A stretch of 64,000 nt of DNA, taken from positions 62,001 through 126,000 of the forward strand of contig NZ_JAUMIT010000006.1 in NCBI RefSeq assembly GCF_030519655.1, read 5' to 3'. This stretch comes from Wenyingzhuangia gilva. GTDB taxonomy: Bacteria; Bacteroidota; Bacteroidia; Flavobacteriales; Flavobacteriaceae. The position numbers and the translations under genes are program-made. Numbering within the stretch: the first letter of the stretch is position 1; every line of letters begins with the position of its first letter. The notes under the pieces were generated by a model, which was not told the DNA's origin, did not search any database, and saw nothing but the letters and a program-made list of their open reading frames with translations. Of the stretch, positions 36,846 through 45,780 are shown in pieces.

Positions 36846-38212
36846 AAATAAGAAATAAAATAGTTCTTTATTTTACCACAACGGTTATAGCATTATCGGC
36901 TACATCGCTTACCATTGTTTATTTTTTATTTGCAGAGTATAGAGAAGAAGAGTTTCAACAACAACAAAAGAAAAAAATAGAGTTTACGGTAAAACAAATA
37001 GCCAAGTATAAAATCATGAGTGAAAATTTAGCTCATATTATGGATGAACTCACTATACATGATTTTTATGATGAGAAAATGCTCATTTACGATGGACAAA
37101 AAAAACTTATTTTTTCTAGTATTGATGATTTGCCCATAAACAAACACAAAACGATATTAAAAAAACTATCAGTTTCTAAAGATTGGATAGAAACTAAAGA
37201 AGAAAACTACGACTTAATAGGATTGTACACAGAGTATAATCATAAAGGATTTTATGCCATAAGTAAGGCTTACGATGCTTTTGGTTATTCAAAAATGTAC
37301 TTTTTAAAAACAGTATTAATAGGGATTTTTGCTTTTATTACGCTGGTTATTGTATTGATATCTCTTTATATTTCCAATAAAATATCAAAACCATTAACTG
37401 TTTTGTCAGAAAAACTTTCAAAGTTTGATTTGGGTAATGAATCAATAATGCAGCTAGAGGTAGAAACTTCTTCTTATGAATTAACCCATTTAACCAATAG
37501 ATTTAATGAGTTAATTAAAAGAACAAATGAAACTTTTGCTTTTCAAAAACACACAACTCATCATATATCCCATCAGCTAAAAACACCTATAGCTATATTG
37601 GTTTCTGAGTTAGAGAGAATTAATCTTTACAATAATATTGATGAAATAAAGCCTGAGATTGAAGCTCAAATTAACAGAGCAAAGTTTCTGGGAAATATTA
37701 TTAATGTTTTGTTAGAAATTTCAAAAGTTGAGTCGGGACAAAAAATAAAAGAACAATCTTTTAGAGCTGATGAACTTATATTTGACATCATGGATGAGCT
37801 AATAATTGTTTATCCAAACTTTAATTTTGAAATAAATTATGAGCCCAATAACATTGAAGAAAAGAGTTTGATAATTAAAGGAAATAAAATGCTAGTAAGG
37901 CAAGCATTTATGAATTTAATGGTAAATGCTGTAAACTATGCTCATTATTCAAAATCAGAAATAAAACTAGATTGCACCTCTAATGAACATTTAAAAGTAT
38001 CATTTTTAAATCATGGAACTCCAATATTAAAAGAAGAACAAAAGTATCTATTCAAACACTTTTTTAGAGGAGAAAATAGTAGGAACAAAGCAGGTTTTGG
38101 TTTGGGGCTTGTTTTAACTAAAAAAATTATAGACTTAAGTAATGGAAATATTACCTATGATTCTCCTTTTGACAATTTAAATGTTTTTGAAGTAAATTTT
38201 CCCTTAAGATAA
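36842..38212 (+). CDS. Sensor histidine kinase partner of the response regulator
   Basis: 456 aa. First transmembrane helix about 10-30, periplasmic sensor about 31-155, second helix about 156-177, HAMP-like segment, HisKA domain and HATPase (N-box FMNLMVNAVNYA, G-box GFGLGLVLTKKI). The phospho-acceptor is His244 in HISHQLKTPI: the residue after His is Gln rather than the common Glu/Asp, which may affect catalysis or phosphatase activity. It overlaps the regulator gene (ATGA). The short periplasmic domain has few Cys, Met or His clusters, so metal sensing is not obvious. Confidence 0.9.
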   Translation: MKIRNKIVLYFTTTVIALSATSLTIVYFLFAEYREEEFQQQQKKKIEFTVKQIAKYKIMSENLAHIMDELTIHDFYDEKMLIYDGQKKLIFSSIDDLPINKHKTILKKLSVSKDWIETKEENYDLIGLYTEYNHKGFYAISKAYDAFGYSKMYFLKTVLIGIFAFITLVIVLISLYISNKISKPLTVLSEKLSKFDLGNESIMQLEVETSSYELTHLTNRFNELIKRTNETFAFQKHTTHHISHQLKTPIAILVSELERINLYNNIDEIKPEIEAQINRAKFLGNIINVLLEISKVESGQKIKEQSFRADELIFDIMDELIIVYPNFNFEINYEPNNIEEKSLIIKGNKMLVRQAFMNLMVNAVNYAHYSKSEIKLDCTSNEHLKVSFLNHGTPILKEEQKYLFKHFFRGENSRNKAGFGLGLVLTKKIIDLSNGNITYDSPFDNLNVFEVNFPLR

Positions 38213-38222
38213 TCTTTATCCA

Positions 38223-38240
38223 TTTTAAGTTCTTTTTAAG
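38223..38240 (+). promoter_or_regulatory. Direct repeat before the efflux operon (candidate response-regulator site)
   Basis: TTTTAAG occurs at 38223-38229 and 38234-38240, an 11-bp period matching the tandem sites of OmpR-type regulators, 42-59 bases before the TolC-like ATG. No TAnnTTTG box is seen in the 69-base gap. Confidence 0.45.
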
Positions 38241-38281
38241 GTTGTTGTACGGATTTTCGTAATTCAAAACAACTATTAGAA

Positions 38282-39580
38282 ATGAATATTATTAAATCGG
38301 GTAAACTTTTGTGGTTTTTTCTACTGTCAAGTCCTTTTATTCACGGGCAAGAGGTTTTAGAAATTAAAAGAGAACAAGGAGAGGCAATTTTTTTAAAAGA
38401 GAACTTATTGCTAATTGCCCAGAAATTAGAAATTTCACAAGCAGAGGCACAAGTAATACAGGCTAAATTGTGGCCAAATCCTACTTTAACTGTAGATCAG
38501 GTAAATTTATGGGCAACAGAAAAACAAACTTCAGATGGACAAGGAATTCCAGCTTTAGGAAATATTCTTGGAGAAAATAGACAGTTTTCCTTTGAGTTTG
38601 AACAACTAATTCAAACCGCAAATAAGAGAAAAAAACTAATAGCTTTAGAAAAAGTATCTGTAGAAAAATCTAAACAATATTTTGAAGATATTTTAAGAAA
38701 TTTAAAAATTGAATTTAGAAACAGCTTTACCGATCTTGAATACTTACAACTTAGTAAACAAGTATATCAAGAACAAATATCTTCTCTAGAAACACTAACA
38801 AGTGCTTATGAAAATCAGGTTGTACAAGGGAATTATTCAAAAGCAGAATATATTAGAATTAAAGCTTTAGAACTAGAACTTAAAAAAGAATTAAATTCTT
38901 TAATAGAACAAGAGAATGAAGTACAACAAGAACTTAAAAACTTAATGCATGTACCTTCTAATATTGTTTTAAAAATAAAAGAAGAAGGATTTTTAAAACC
39001 AATAAATAAGGTAGAAGATTTACTATTAAACTCACTTTTTTTAGAAGCTCAAAAAAATCGTCCAGATTATAAGCTAAGCAAACTTCAAATTGAGTATGCA
39101 GATAAATTATATGCATATGAAAAATCTCAAAAAGTTCCAGATGTTACTTTTATTGCCGGTTATGATAGAGGTGGTAACGCTTTATGGGATTTTGTAGGCT
39201 TTGGACTTTCTATAGACTTACCCTTTTTTAATAGAAATCAAGGTAATATTAAAAAGGCCAAGGCAGAACAAAGTCAGGCAAATATACTTTTTCATCAGAA
39301 AGAATTAGCCTTAGAAAATGAAATATTTAAAGGTGTTAAAAACTTACAAAATGCAATAGATTTTTATAGTGAAATCGACCTGGATTATGACGAAAGTTTA
39401 AATATGTTGATAAAATCTTACACCAAAAATTTTAGAGATAGACAAATTAGTTTGTTAGAATATAAGGATTTTTTAGACGCCTATTTAGAAAATAAGATCA
39501 TCATACTAGAAGCTCAAAAGGAAATAAACGAAAAGGTTGAGGAGCTTAATTATATCATTGGCTTAGATGTGATTAAATAA
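38282..39580 (+). CDS. TolC/CusC-family outer-membrane efflux channel
   Basis: 432 aa. The signal peptide ends IHGQ (about 23). Two outer-membrane efflux (OEP) repeats with long helices (about 30-230 and 240-432). It forms the outer-membrane duct of the tripartite pump encoded with the next two genes, 28 bases upstream of the adaptor gene. The helical tunnel pattern and the order match CzcCBA/CusCBA operons. Confidence 0.88.
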   Translation: MNIIKSGKLLWFFLLSSPFIHGQEVLEIKREQGEAIFLKENLLLIAQKLEISQAEAQVIQAKLWPNPTLTVDQVNLWATEKQTSDGQGIPALGNILGENRQFSFEFEQLIQTANKRKKLIALEKVSVEKSKQYFEDILRNLKIEFRNSFTDLEYLQLSKQVYQEQISSLETLTSAYENQVVQGNYSKAEYIRIKALELELKKELNSLIEQENEVQQELKNLMHVPSNIVLKIKEEGFLKPINKVEDLLLNSLFLEAQKNRPDYKLSKLQIEYADKLYAYEKSQKVPDVTFIAGYDRGGNALWDFVGFGLSIDLPFFNRNQGNIKKAKAEQSQANILFHQKELALENEIFKGVKNLQNAIDFYSEIDLDYDESLNMLIKSYTKNFRDRQISLLEYKDFLDAYLENKIIILEAQKEINEKVEELNYIIGLDVIK

Positions 39581-39607
39581 TTAAAAACATATTTAGAATA
39601 AAAAATT

Positions 39608-40714
39608 ATGAATGTATATAAACACATTGTTCTTGCAGCAATATCATCTTTAGTAATTTATGGATGTAAAAATGAAAAAACAACTGCGGTTAAATCTGAA
39701 AAAAAAGCTTATTGCTTAAATAAAGATACCAAAAGTAAATTAACATTTTACAATGTTGCAACTAGCCCAGTAACGCAAAGCATTCCTTTAACGGGTGTTG
39801 TAGAGGCAAATCCAGATAAAGTAATTCCATTTATTAGTTTGGTGGGTGGAATTGTTTCTAAAACCAATTTTTCTTTAGGAGATAAAGTAATTAAAGGTCA
39901 AATATTAGCAGAATTAAGAAGTACGGAGTTAAGTGCTCTAAAAGCTGAGTTAAATAATATAGAATCTCAAATTACAGTAGCTAAAAAAAACTTAGCATCT
40001 GTAGCATCTATGTATAATGATGGTATTTCTTCTGAAAAAGAATTGTTAGAGGTTAAAAGTGAATTAAATATTCTTAATGCGGATAAAGACAAGGTAGCTG
40101 CTAATTTAAATTTATTTAGTGCTAGTTCAGAAAAAGGTGTTTTTCAGATAAAATCTCCTACTACAGGATTTGTTACTCAAAAATCAATTACAGCAGGTTC
40201 GCAAATATCCGCAGAAGGAGATCCTTTATTTACAATTTCTGATTTAAGTGATGTTTGGGTAATGGTAAATGTATACGCAAGTAACATTCAAAATATTGAA
40301 GTAGGAATGGATACAGAAATAAAAACATTGTCTTATCCAGATGAAATTTTTAAAGCTAAAATAGCCGCCATTTCTCAGGTATTTGATGTAGATGCTAAAG
40401 TTTTAAAAGCTAGAGTTGTAATAGAGAATGACAATTTAAAATTAAAACCAGGAATGTTGGTAGATGTTACAGCATTAAAAGAAGTAAAGTTAAATACATT
40501 ATGTATTCCAGAATCAGCTTTGGTATTCGATAATAGTCAGCATTATGTGGTTGTCTATAAAGAGGATTGTTTTATAGAAAATAGAGTTGTACAAGTTTTA
40601 ACTACAGGACATGGAAAAGCATTTATATCTAGTGGTTTGACATTAAATGAAAAGATTATATCTAAAAATCAAATTTTGGTATATGATCAAATAAAAAACA
40701 CTCAAAAAAAATAA
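39608..40714 (+). CDS. Efflux adaptor (membrane fusion protein, CusB/CzcB-like) lipoprotein
   Basis: 368 aa. Lipobox IYGC with Cys20. Barrel-sandwich and hairpin regions: lipoyl-like half (VEANPDKVIPFISLVGG), coiled-coil hairpin (about 110-150), and second half (IKSPTTGFVTQKSITAGSQI). It joins the RND pump to the outer-membrane channel. No N-terminal Met-rich or His-rich metal-binding extension is present. It starts 28 bases after the TolC gene and ends 3 bases before the RND gene. Confidence 0.88.
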   Translation: MNVYKHIVLAAISSLVIYGCKNEKTTAVKSEKKAYCLNKDTKSKLTFYNVATSPVTQSIPLTGVVEANPDKVIPFISLVGGIVSKTNFSLGDKVIKGQILAELRSTELSALKAELNNIESQITVAKKNLASVASMYNDGISSEKELLEVKSELNILNADKDKVAANLNLFSASSEKGVFQIKSPTTGFVTQKSITAGSQISAEGDPLFTISDLSDVWVMVNVYASNIQNIEVGMDTEIKTLSYPDEIFKAKIAAISQVFDVDAKVLKARVVIENDNLKLKPGMLVDVTALKEVKLNTLCIPESALVFDNSQHYVVVYKEDCFIENRVVQVLTTGHGKAFISSGLTLNEKIISKNQILVYDQIKNTQKK

Positions 40715-40717
40715 AAT

Positions 40718-43700
40718 ATGCAAAAGTTCGTTCAAAGCATCGTAGCTTTTTCTTTAAAAAATACTGTTTTCACTTTTTTTTTAACAGCATTACTTTTTGT
40801 TGGAGGGATTTATAGTTACATGCACACTCCCATAGAAGCTTTTCCAGATGTTACCAATACCAGAGCTAGAATTATTACACAGTGGCCTGGAAGAAGTGCA
40901 GAAGAAGTTGAAAAATTTGTAACATTACCTATGATGAAGGTAATGAATACCATACCTAAAAAAGCAGAAGTAAGATCCATTTCTCTTTTTGGTTTATCAG
41001 TAGTAACTGTAATTTTTGAAGAAGAAATAGATGATTTTTATGCACAACAGTACGCTTCTAATAGGTTACAAGGAGTAGATTTACCCGAAGGAGCTGATCC
41101 TGAAATAGATCCTCCCTACGGAGCTACGGGAGAAATTTTTAGGTATGTTATTAAAAGTGAAAGACCAATAAAAGAACTCACTGCAATTCACGATTGGGTA
41201 ATAGAACGAGAATTAGTATCAGTTCCCGGTGTAGCCGATGTGGTTAGTTTCGGTGGAGAAGAAAAAATATATGAAATAAAAATAAATCCAACAGAATTGG
41301 CTAATTATGATCTATCTCCTTTAGAGGTTTATGATGCCGTATCTAACAGTAATGTAAACGTAGGAGGAGATATTATAGAAAGAGGAAGTCAGGCATATGT
41401 AGTAAGAGGTGTAGGTTTATTAGAAAGTGTAGAGGATATAGAAAATATTTTAATTGAAGTGAGAGGAACTACTCCCATTTTGGTTAAACATGTTGCGGAA
41501 GTAAAAATAGGAGCTAAACCAAGACTAGGAGTAGTAGGTTTACAAGATGATGATGATCTTGTAGAAGGAATTGTAGTCATGCTAAGAGGAGAAACTCCTA
41601 GCGAGGTTATAAGTAGGTTAAAAGAAAAAATAGCAGATTTAAATGATCGTATTTTACCTAGTGACATTCAGATAGAACCTTTTATAGATCGTACAGAATT
41701 AGTAGATACCACCGTAAATACCGTAACAAAAAACCTAGTAGAAGGTATTCTGTTTGTGTCTATTATTGTTTTTGTCTTTTTGTACAATTGGCGACTTACT
41801 TTAATTGTAGCCTCTGTAATTCCATTAGCATTTTTGTTTTCTATTATCATGTTAAGAATTATGGGAATGCCTGCCAATCTTATCTCTATGGGATCTTTAG
41901 ATTTTGGTTTGTTGCTCGAGGGATCTTTGGTCATTTGTGAAGTTGTTTTTGTCGGGCTCGAGAAAAGAGCTCATCAATTAGGAATGGAAAGATTTAATAA
42001 AAGTTCTAAAGTTGGAATTATTAAAAAGAGCGCAGGAAGTGTAGCGTCCTATATTTTCTTTGCATTATTTATTCTAATGATTGCTTTGTTACCTATTTTC
42101 TCATTTCAAAAAGTAGAAGGTAAAATGTTTACACCTTTGGCTTACACACTAGGATTTGCCTTACTAGGATCTTTAATTTTAAGCTTAACATATGTGCCTG
42201 TTATGTGTAAGGTGTTACTAACCAAAAACATTGTAGAAAAAGACAATATAATTACACGAAATTTTAGAAATGGTTTATTTAAAATGTTTCTTTTTTCATC
42301 AAAACATAAAAAGACAACCATATATGCTTTTATAGCGCTTTTTATAGTTTCAATTATTGGATTTCTTAACCATGGTTCAGAATTTTTACCAAAATTAAAT
42401 GAAGGAGCTATCTACATTAGAGCTACACTTCCCAATAGTATAAACATAGAAGAATCAAAGCGTTTAGCTAAGGAAATGAAAACAGATTTAAGAAATTTTA
42501 AAGAAGTAAAATTTGCCTTAAATCAAGTAGGAAGACCTAATGATGGTACAGATCCAACAGGTTTCTTTAACATAGAATTTCATATTCAGTTATTTCCAAA
42601 TTCCGAATGGGAAAGGAAAATAACTAAAGAAGATTTGATTGAAGAAATGAGATTGGTACTTAATAAATATCCAGGAGTTGTTTTTGGATTCAGTCAACCA
42701 ATTCAAGATAATGTAGAAGAATACGTAGCAGGAGTCAAAAGTTCTTTAGTCATTAAAATTTTTGGTGATGATTTGTTTGAATTAGAAAAATATGCAGATC
42801 AAGTAGCAAATAGTATTGAAAATGTTGAAGGAATTGAAGATTTAAATGTTTATAGAAACATAGGTTTACCAGAACTACGCATTAAGTTAGATGAAAAGAA
42901 AATGGGTAAATACGGTGTGTCTATGGCAGATGCACAAGCAGTTGTAGAAATGGCAATTGGTGGTCAGGCAGCAACAACTTTTTATGAAAATGAAAGAATG
43001 TTTGATGTGAGGATTCGTTTTCAAAAATCATATAGAGATGATAAAGATAAAATCGCCGAAATTTTAATTCCGTCTATGAATGGAAAAAAAATACCATTAC
43101 GCGAGATAGCTGAAATTAACTTTATCACAGGACCTACGTTTATTTACAGAGAGGGAAGTAGCAGATACATTGCGGTAGGTTTTAGTATTGAAGGAAGAGA
43201 TTTAGGAAGTACTATTGCCGAAGCAAAAGAAAAAGTAGCAGCTCAGGTTCAATTACCAAAAGCAAATAAAATGGTTTGGGCAGGAGAATTTGAGTCAAAA
43301 GAAAGAGCAACCAAACAATTAGCTATGATTGTTCCAGTGTCTTTATTGTTAATAATGTTTTTATTGTGGTTAAATTTTAAAGGAAATTTACACGATACTG
43401 TTGTTTCATTCTTGGTAATTCCATTTGCATTTATAGGAGGATTTATATCATTGTGGGTTACGGGAACTACTTTTGGAATTTCAGCAGGAATAGGATTTAT
43501 TATTCTTTTTGGTGTAGCAACCATTGATGGAATTGTATTAATAGGAAACATAAGAGAAAATTTAAATAATAAAGCACCCTTAAAAGAAGCTATTTCAAAT
43601 GCTGTTTTTAGTAGAATTAGACCTGTTTTAATGATTGCTTTAATGGGAGCTGTAGGTTTGTTGCCAGCTGCTTTATCAACTGGAATGGGATCAGAAGTAC

Positions 43701-43816
43701 AAAAGCCTTTGGCTATTATGATTGTTGGTGGATTGATTGTTTGTATGCTTTTATCATTAACGGTTCTTCCTCAAGTATACTATTTGGTGTTAAAAAAATC
43801 TAAAGAAAAACGATAA
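40718..43816 (+). CDS. RND efflux pump, HME (CusA/CzcA-like) family
   Basis: 1032 aa with twelve transmembrane helices and two large periplasmic loops. Family signatures include AFPDVTNTRARIITQWPGRSAEEVE near the N-terminus. The TM4 proton-relay segment reads SLDFGLLLEGSLVICE: Asp395, Glu401 and Glu408 align in spacing with CzcA Asp402, Asp408 and Glu415, so the second relay residue is Glu instead of Asp. The inner-membrane pump exports its substrate through the adaptor and TolC. The metal-type fold suggests divalent cations or copper, but the substrate is not proven. Three bases upstream of an SBF-like transporter gene. Confidence 0.92.
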   Translation: MQKFVQSIVAFSLKNTVFTFFLTALLFVGGIYSYMHTPIEAFPDVTNTRARIITQWPGRSAEEVEKFVTLPMMKVMNTIPKKAEVRSISLFGLSVVTVIFEEEIDDFYAQQYASNRLQGVDLPEGADPEIDPPYGATGEIFRYVIKSERPIKELTAIHDWVIERELVSVPGVADVVSFGGEEKIYEIKINPTELANYDLSPLEVYDAVSNSNVNVGGDIIERGSQAYVVRGVGLLESVEDIENILIEVRGTTPILVKHVAEVKIGAKPRLGVVGLQDDDDLVEGIVVMLRGETPSEVISRLKEKIADLNDRILPSDIQIEPFIDRTELVDTTVNTVTKNLVEGILFVSIIVFVFLYNWRLTLIVASVIPLAFLFSIIMLRIMGMPANLISMGSLDFGLLLEGSLVICEVVFVGLEKRAHQLGMERFNKSSKVGIIKKSAGSVASYIFFALFILMIALLPIFSFQKVEGKMFTPLAYTLGFALLGSLILSLTYVPVMCKVLLTKNIVEKDNIITRNFRNGLFKMFLFSSKHKKTTIYAFIALFIVSIIGFLNHGSEFLPKLNEGAIYIRATLPNSINIEESKRLAKEMKTDLRNFKEVKFALNQVGRPNDGTDPTGFFNIEFHIQLFPNSEWERKITKEDLIEEMRLVLNKYPGVVFGFSQPIQDNVEEYVAGVKSSLVIKIFGDDLFELEKYADQVANSIENVEGIEDLNVYRNIGLPELRIKLDEKKMGKYGVSMADAQAVVEMAIGGQAATTFYENERMFDVRIRFQKSYRDDKDKIAEILIPSMNGKKIPLREIAEINFITGPTFIYREGSSRYIAVGFSIEGRDLGSTIAEAKEKVAAQVQLPKANKMVWAGEFESKERATKQLAMIVPVSLLLIMFLLWLNFKGNLHDTVVSFLVIPFAFIGGFISLWVTGTTFGISAGIGFIILFGVATIDGIVLIGNIRENLNNKAPLKEAISNAVFSRIRPVLMIALMGAVGLLPAALSTGMGSEVQKPLAIMIVGGLIVCMLLSLTVLPQVYYLVLKKSKEKR

Positions 43817-43818
43817 GT

Positions 43819-44820
43819 ATGAAAATAGATAAGTTTGTTATTTGTATTGTTTGTGTAGTTATTATGGCTTATTTATTTCCACAATACGGAAGTAGTTCAA
43901 GTAGTATACCATTAGATGCTATTGGTAGTATTGGAATTTCTTTGATTTTCTTTTTTTATGGAGTAAAATTAAGTCCTGATAAAATTAAATCAGGTTTAAA
44001 AAATTGGAAGTTGCACATTTTAGTGCAGCTTACCACTTTTTTAATTTTTCCTATTTTTATTTTTATTTTTTATCCATTTATAAGTTCTAATGGTTTTATG
44101 GATATATGGATTGCTTTTCTATTTTTAGCAGCACTGCCATCAACAGTATCATCATCAGTGGTCATGGTTTCTATTGCAAAAGGAAATATTCCTGCAGCAA
44201 TTTTTAACGCAAGTATTTCTGGTTTAATCGGAATTTTGGTAACACCACTTTGGATGGGGATGTTTTTAAATCAAATGTCAACGGATTATAGCTTAACAGA
44301 GGTTTATTTAAAACTATTAATAGAAGTTGTTTTACCAGTTGTATTAGGGGGGATATTACAAAAGTATTTAGGGACAAAGGTTAGCAAATACAATAAAGCA
44401 TTAACATTGTTTGATAAATCTGTGATTTTATTAATTATATATAAAAGTTTCTCAGAATCTTTTGAAAAAAATGTTTTTAGTGGAATTGATAAAGCAGATT
44501 TTTTTTATATCATTTTAGGAGTTTCTATGTTGTTTTATGGAGTCTATTTTTTTACTGGATTTATCAGTGACAAATTAAAATTTAATAGAGAAGATAAAAT
44601 TACAGCACAATTTTGTGGAACCAAAAAATCATTGGTACATGGAACAATTTTTTCAAAAATTTTATTTCAAAACGCAATGTCTGTAGGATTTGTATTGCTT
44701 CCTTTAATGATGTTTCATGCCTTACAAATACTAGTCATCAGTATTATAGCTACAAAGCTAACCAATAGAAAGAGTCTTGAGCCTAAAATAAATAGAACTA
44801 AAATTAAATTAGTTTCATAA
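43819..44820 (+). CDS. SBF-like (bile acid:Na+ symporter family) membrane transporter
   Basis: 333 aa with about nine or ten membrane helices. SBF-like signatures: GISLIFFFYGVKLSPDKIKSGLKNWK and ALPSTVSSSVVMVSIAKGN. It belongs to the YfeH/SLC10A7-type group. It starts 3 bases after the RND stop, so it is the last gene of the efflux operon; such a partner is not part of the standard tripartite pump. A role in moving the same substrate or an organic anion is inferred only from linkage. It ends before two tandem hairpins. Confidence 0.82.
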   Translation: MKIDKFVICIVCVVIMAYLFPQYGSSSSSIPLDAIGSIGISLIFFFYGVKLSPDKIKSGLKNWKLHILVQLTTFLIFPIFIFIFYPFISSNGFMDIWIAFLFLAALPSTVSSSVVMVSIAKGNIPAAIFNASISGLIGILVTPLWMGMFLNQMSTDYSLTEVYLKLLIEVVLPVVLGGILQKYLGTKVSKYNKALTLFDKSVILLIIYKSFSESFEKNVFSGIDKADFFYIILGVSMLFYGVYFFTGFISDKLKFNREDKITAQFCGTKKSLVHGTIFSKILFQNAMSVGFVLLPLMMFHALQILVISIIATKLTNRKSLEPKINRTKIKLVS

Positions 44821-44901
44821 ATCAAAATATCACAAAGAAAAGGTGATAAATAATCAAACACTGTTTTGTAACCGTAAAACTTTTATATTAAAGTTTGTTT
44901 T

Positions 44902-44946
44902 GTTTTTTGATAGGCGAGGAGACTTGTTTTTAATAGTCTCCTTTGT
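44902..44946. terminator. First of two tandem hairpin units after the efflux operon
   Basis: GTTTTTTGATAG (44902-44913) is followed by a perfect stem AGGAGACT/AGTCTCCT (44917-44924, 44935-44942) and TTTG. It is a terminator of the forward operon. Confidence 0.65.
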
Positions 44947-44974
44947 CTTAAAACATTTTTGTATTATTAGTTTA

Positions 44975-45025
44975 GTTTTTTGATAGACGGGAGGTTATCG
45001 CTATAATGATAACTTCCCTTTCTTT
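44975..45025. terminator. Second tandem hairpin unit, at the sirtuin gene end
   Basis: The same 12-mer GTTTTTTGATAG (44975-44986) is followed by stem GGGAGGTTATC/GATAACTTCCC (44989-44999, 45008-45018) with one G-T pair, then T-rich DNA. It is a likely second terminator between the convergent genes. Confidence 0.65.
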
Positions 45026-45706
45026 TTAATTTAAATACTGTTCTAAAATTTTAACTCCCGCTACGGCTGTTGCTTTGATACAAGTAAAATGACTGGGCAC
45101 ATGGATTTCATCAACTTTAGGATCTATAATAAAAACAGGACAATTGTTGGGGATATTATGGATTAATCCTGCAGCAGGATATACTTGTAAACTGGTTCCA
45201 ATAATCACAAAAATATCGGCAGATTCACAAATTTTGGCAGCTTTTTCTAGCATAGGAACTTCTTCTCCAAACCAAACTATGTTAGGTCTTAATTGATGTC
45301 CTTTTGGGCAAACATCTCCCAGATTAATTTCCTTTCCTGAAATATCAATCACATAATTATTGTCTACTTCACTTTTGGCTTCAGATAATTTTCCGTGTAA
45401 ATGAGTCACGTTTTCAGCACCTGCTCGTTCGTGCAAATCATCTACATTTTGAGTAATAATCTGCACGTTGAATTTTTCTTGTAAATCAGCTAAAAATAAA
45501 TGGGCTGCGTTAGGCTGTACACTTTCTGCTTGCGCTCTTCTTTTGTTATAAAAATCTAAAACCAAAGCAGGATTTTGGTGCCAGCCTCTAATAGAAGCTA
45601 CTTCCATTACATCGTGGTTTTCCCACAAACCATTGCTGTCTCTAAACGTTTTAATACCACTTTCGGCACTAATTCCTGCACCCGTTAAAATGACTAATTT
45701 TTTCAT
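45026..45706 (-). CDS. cobB: Sir2-family NAD-dependent deacylase (class III, SIRT5-like)
   Basis: 226 aa from ATG 45706; a longer frame to 45754 runs into a terminator hairpin and is rejected. NAD site GAGISAESGIKTFRDSNGLW, catalytic THLHG with QNVDDLHERAG. Tyr53 and Arg56 (FYNKRR) match the class III Y-x-x-R pair that binds succinyl or malonyl groups. The usual four-Cys zinc site is reduced to one Cys (CPKGHQLRPNIVWFGE). Removes acyl groups from protein lysines in the cytosol. Confidence 0.92.
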   Translation of the reverse strand: MKKLVILTGAGISAESGIKTFRDSNGLWENHDVMEVASIRGWHQNPALVLDFYNKRRAQAESVQPNAAHLFLADLQEKFNVQIITQNVDDLHERAGAENVTHLHGKLSEAKSEVDNNYVIDISGKEINLGDVCPKGHQLRPNIVWFGEEVPMLEKAAKICESADIFVIIGTSLQVYPAAGLIHNIPNNCPVFIIDPKVDEIHVPSHFTCIKATAVAGVKILEQYLN

Positions 45707-45718
45707 AAGCTTAAAGAT

Positions 45719-45770
45719 AAAAAAAAGCCTCTTTACTTTCGTAAAGAGACTCAAGAACTGGGAGGTTCTT
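45719..45770 (-). terminator. Terminator of rlmD with a second small hairpin
   Basis: On the minus strand CTCTTTAC/GTAAAGAG (45741-45748, 45729-45736) with a 4-base loop is followed by GGC and T8. A second stem AAGAAC/GTTCTT spans 45753-45770. It ends the rlmD transcript before the sirtuin gene. Confidence 0.8.
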
Positions 45771-45780
45771 AATCATACTT

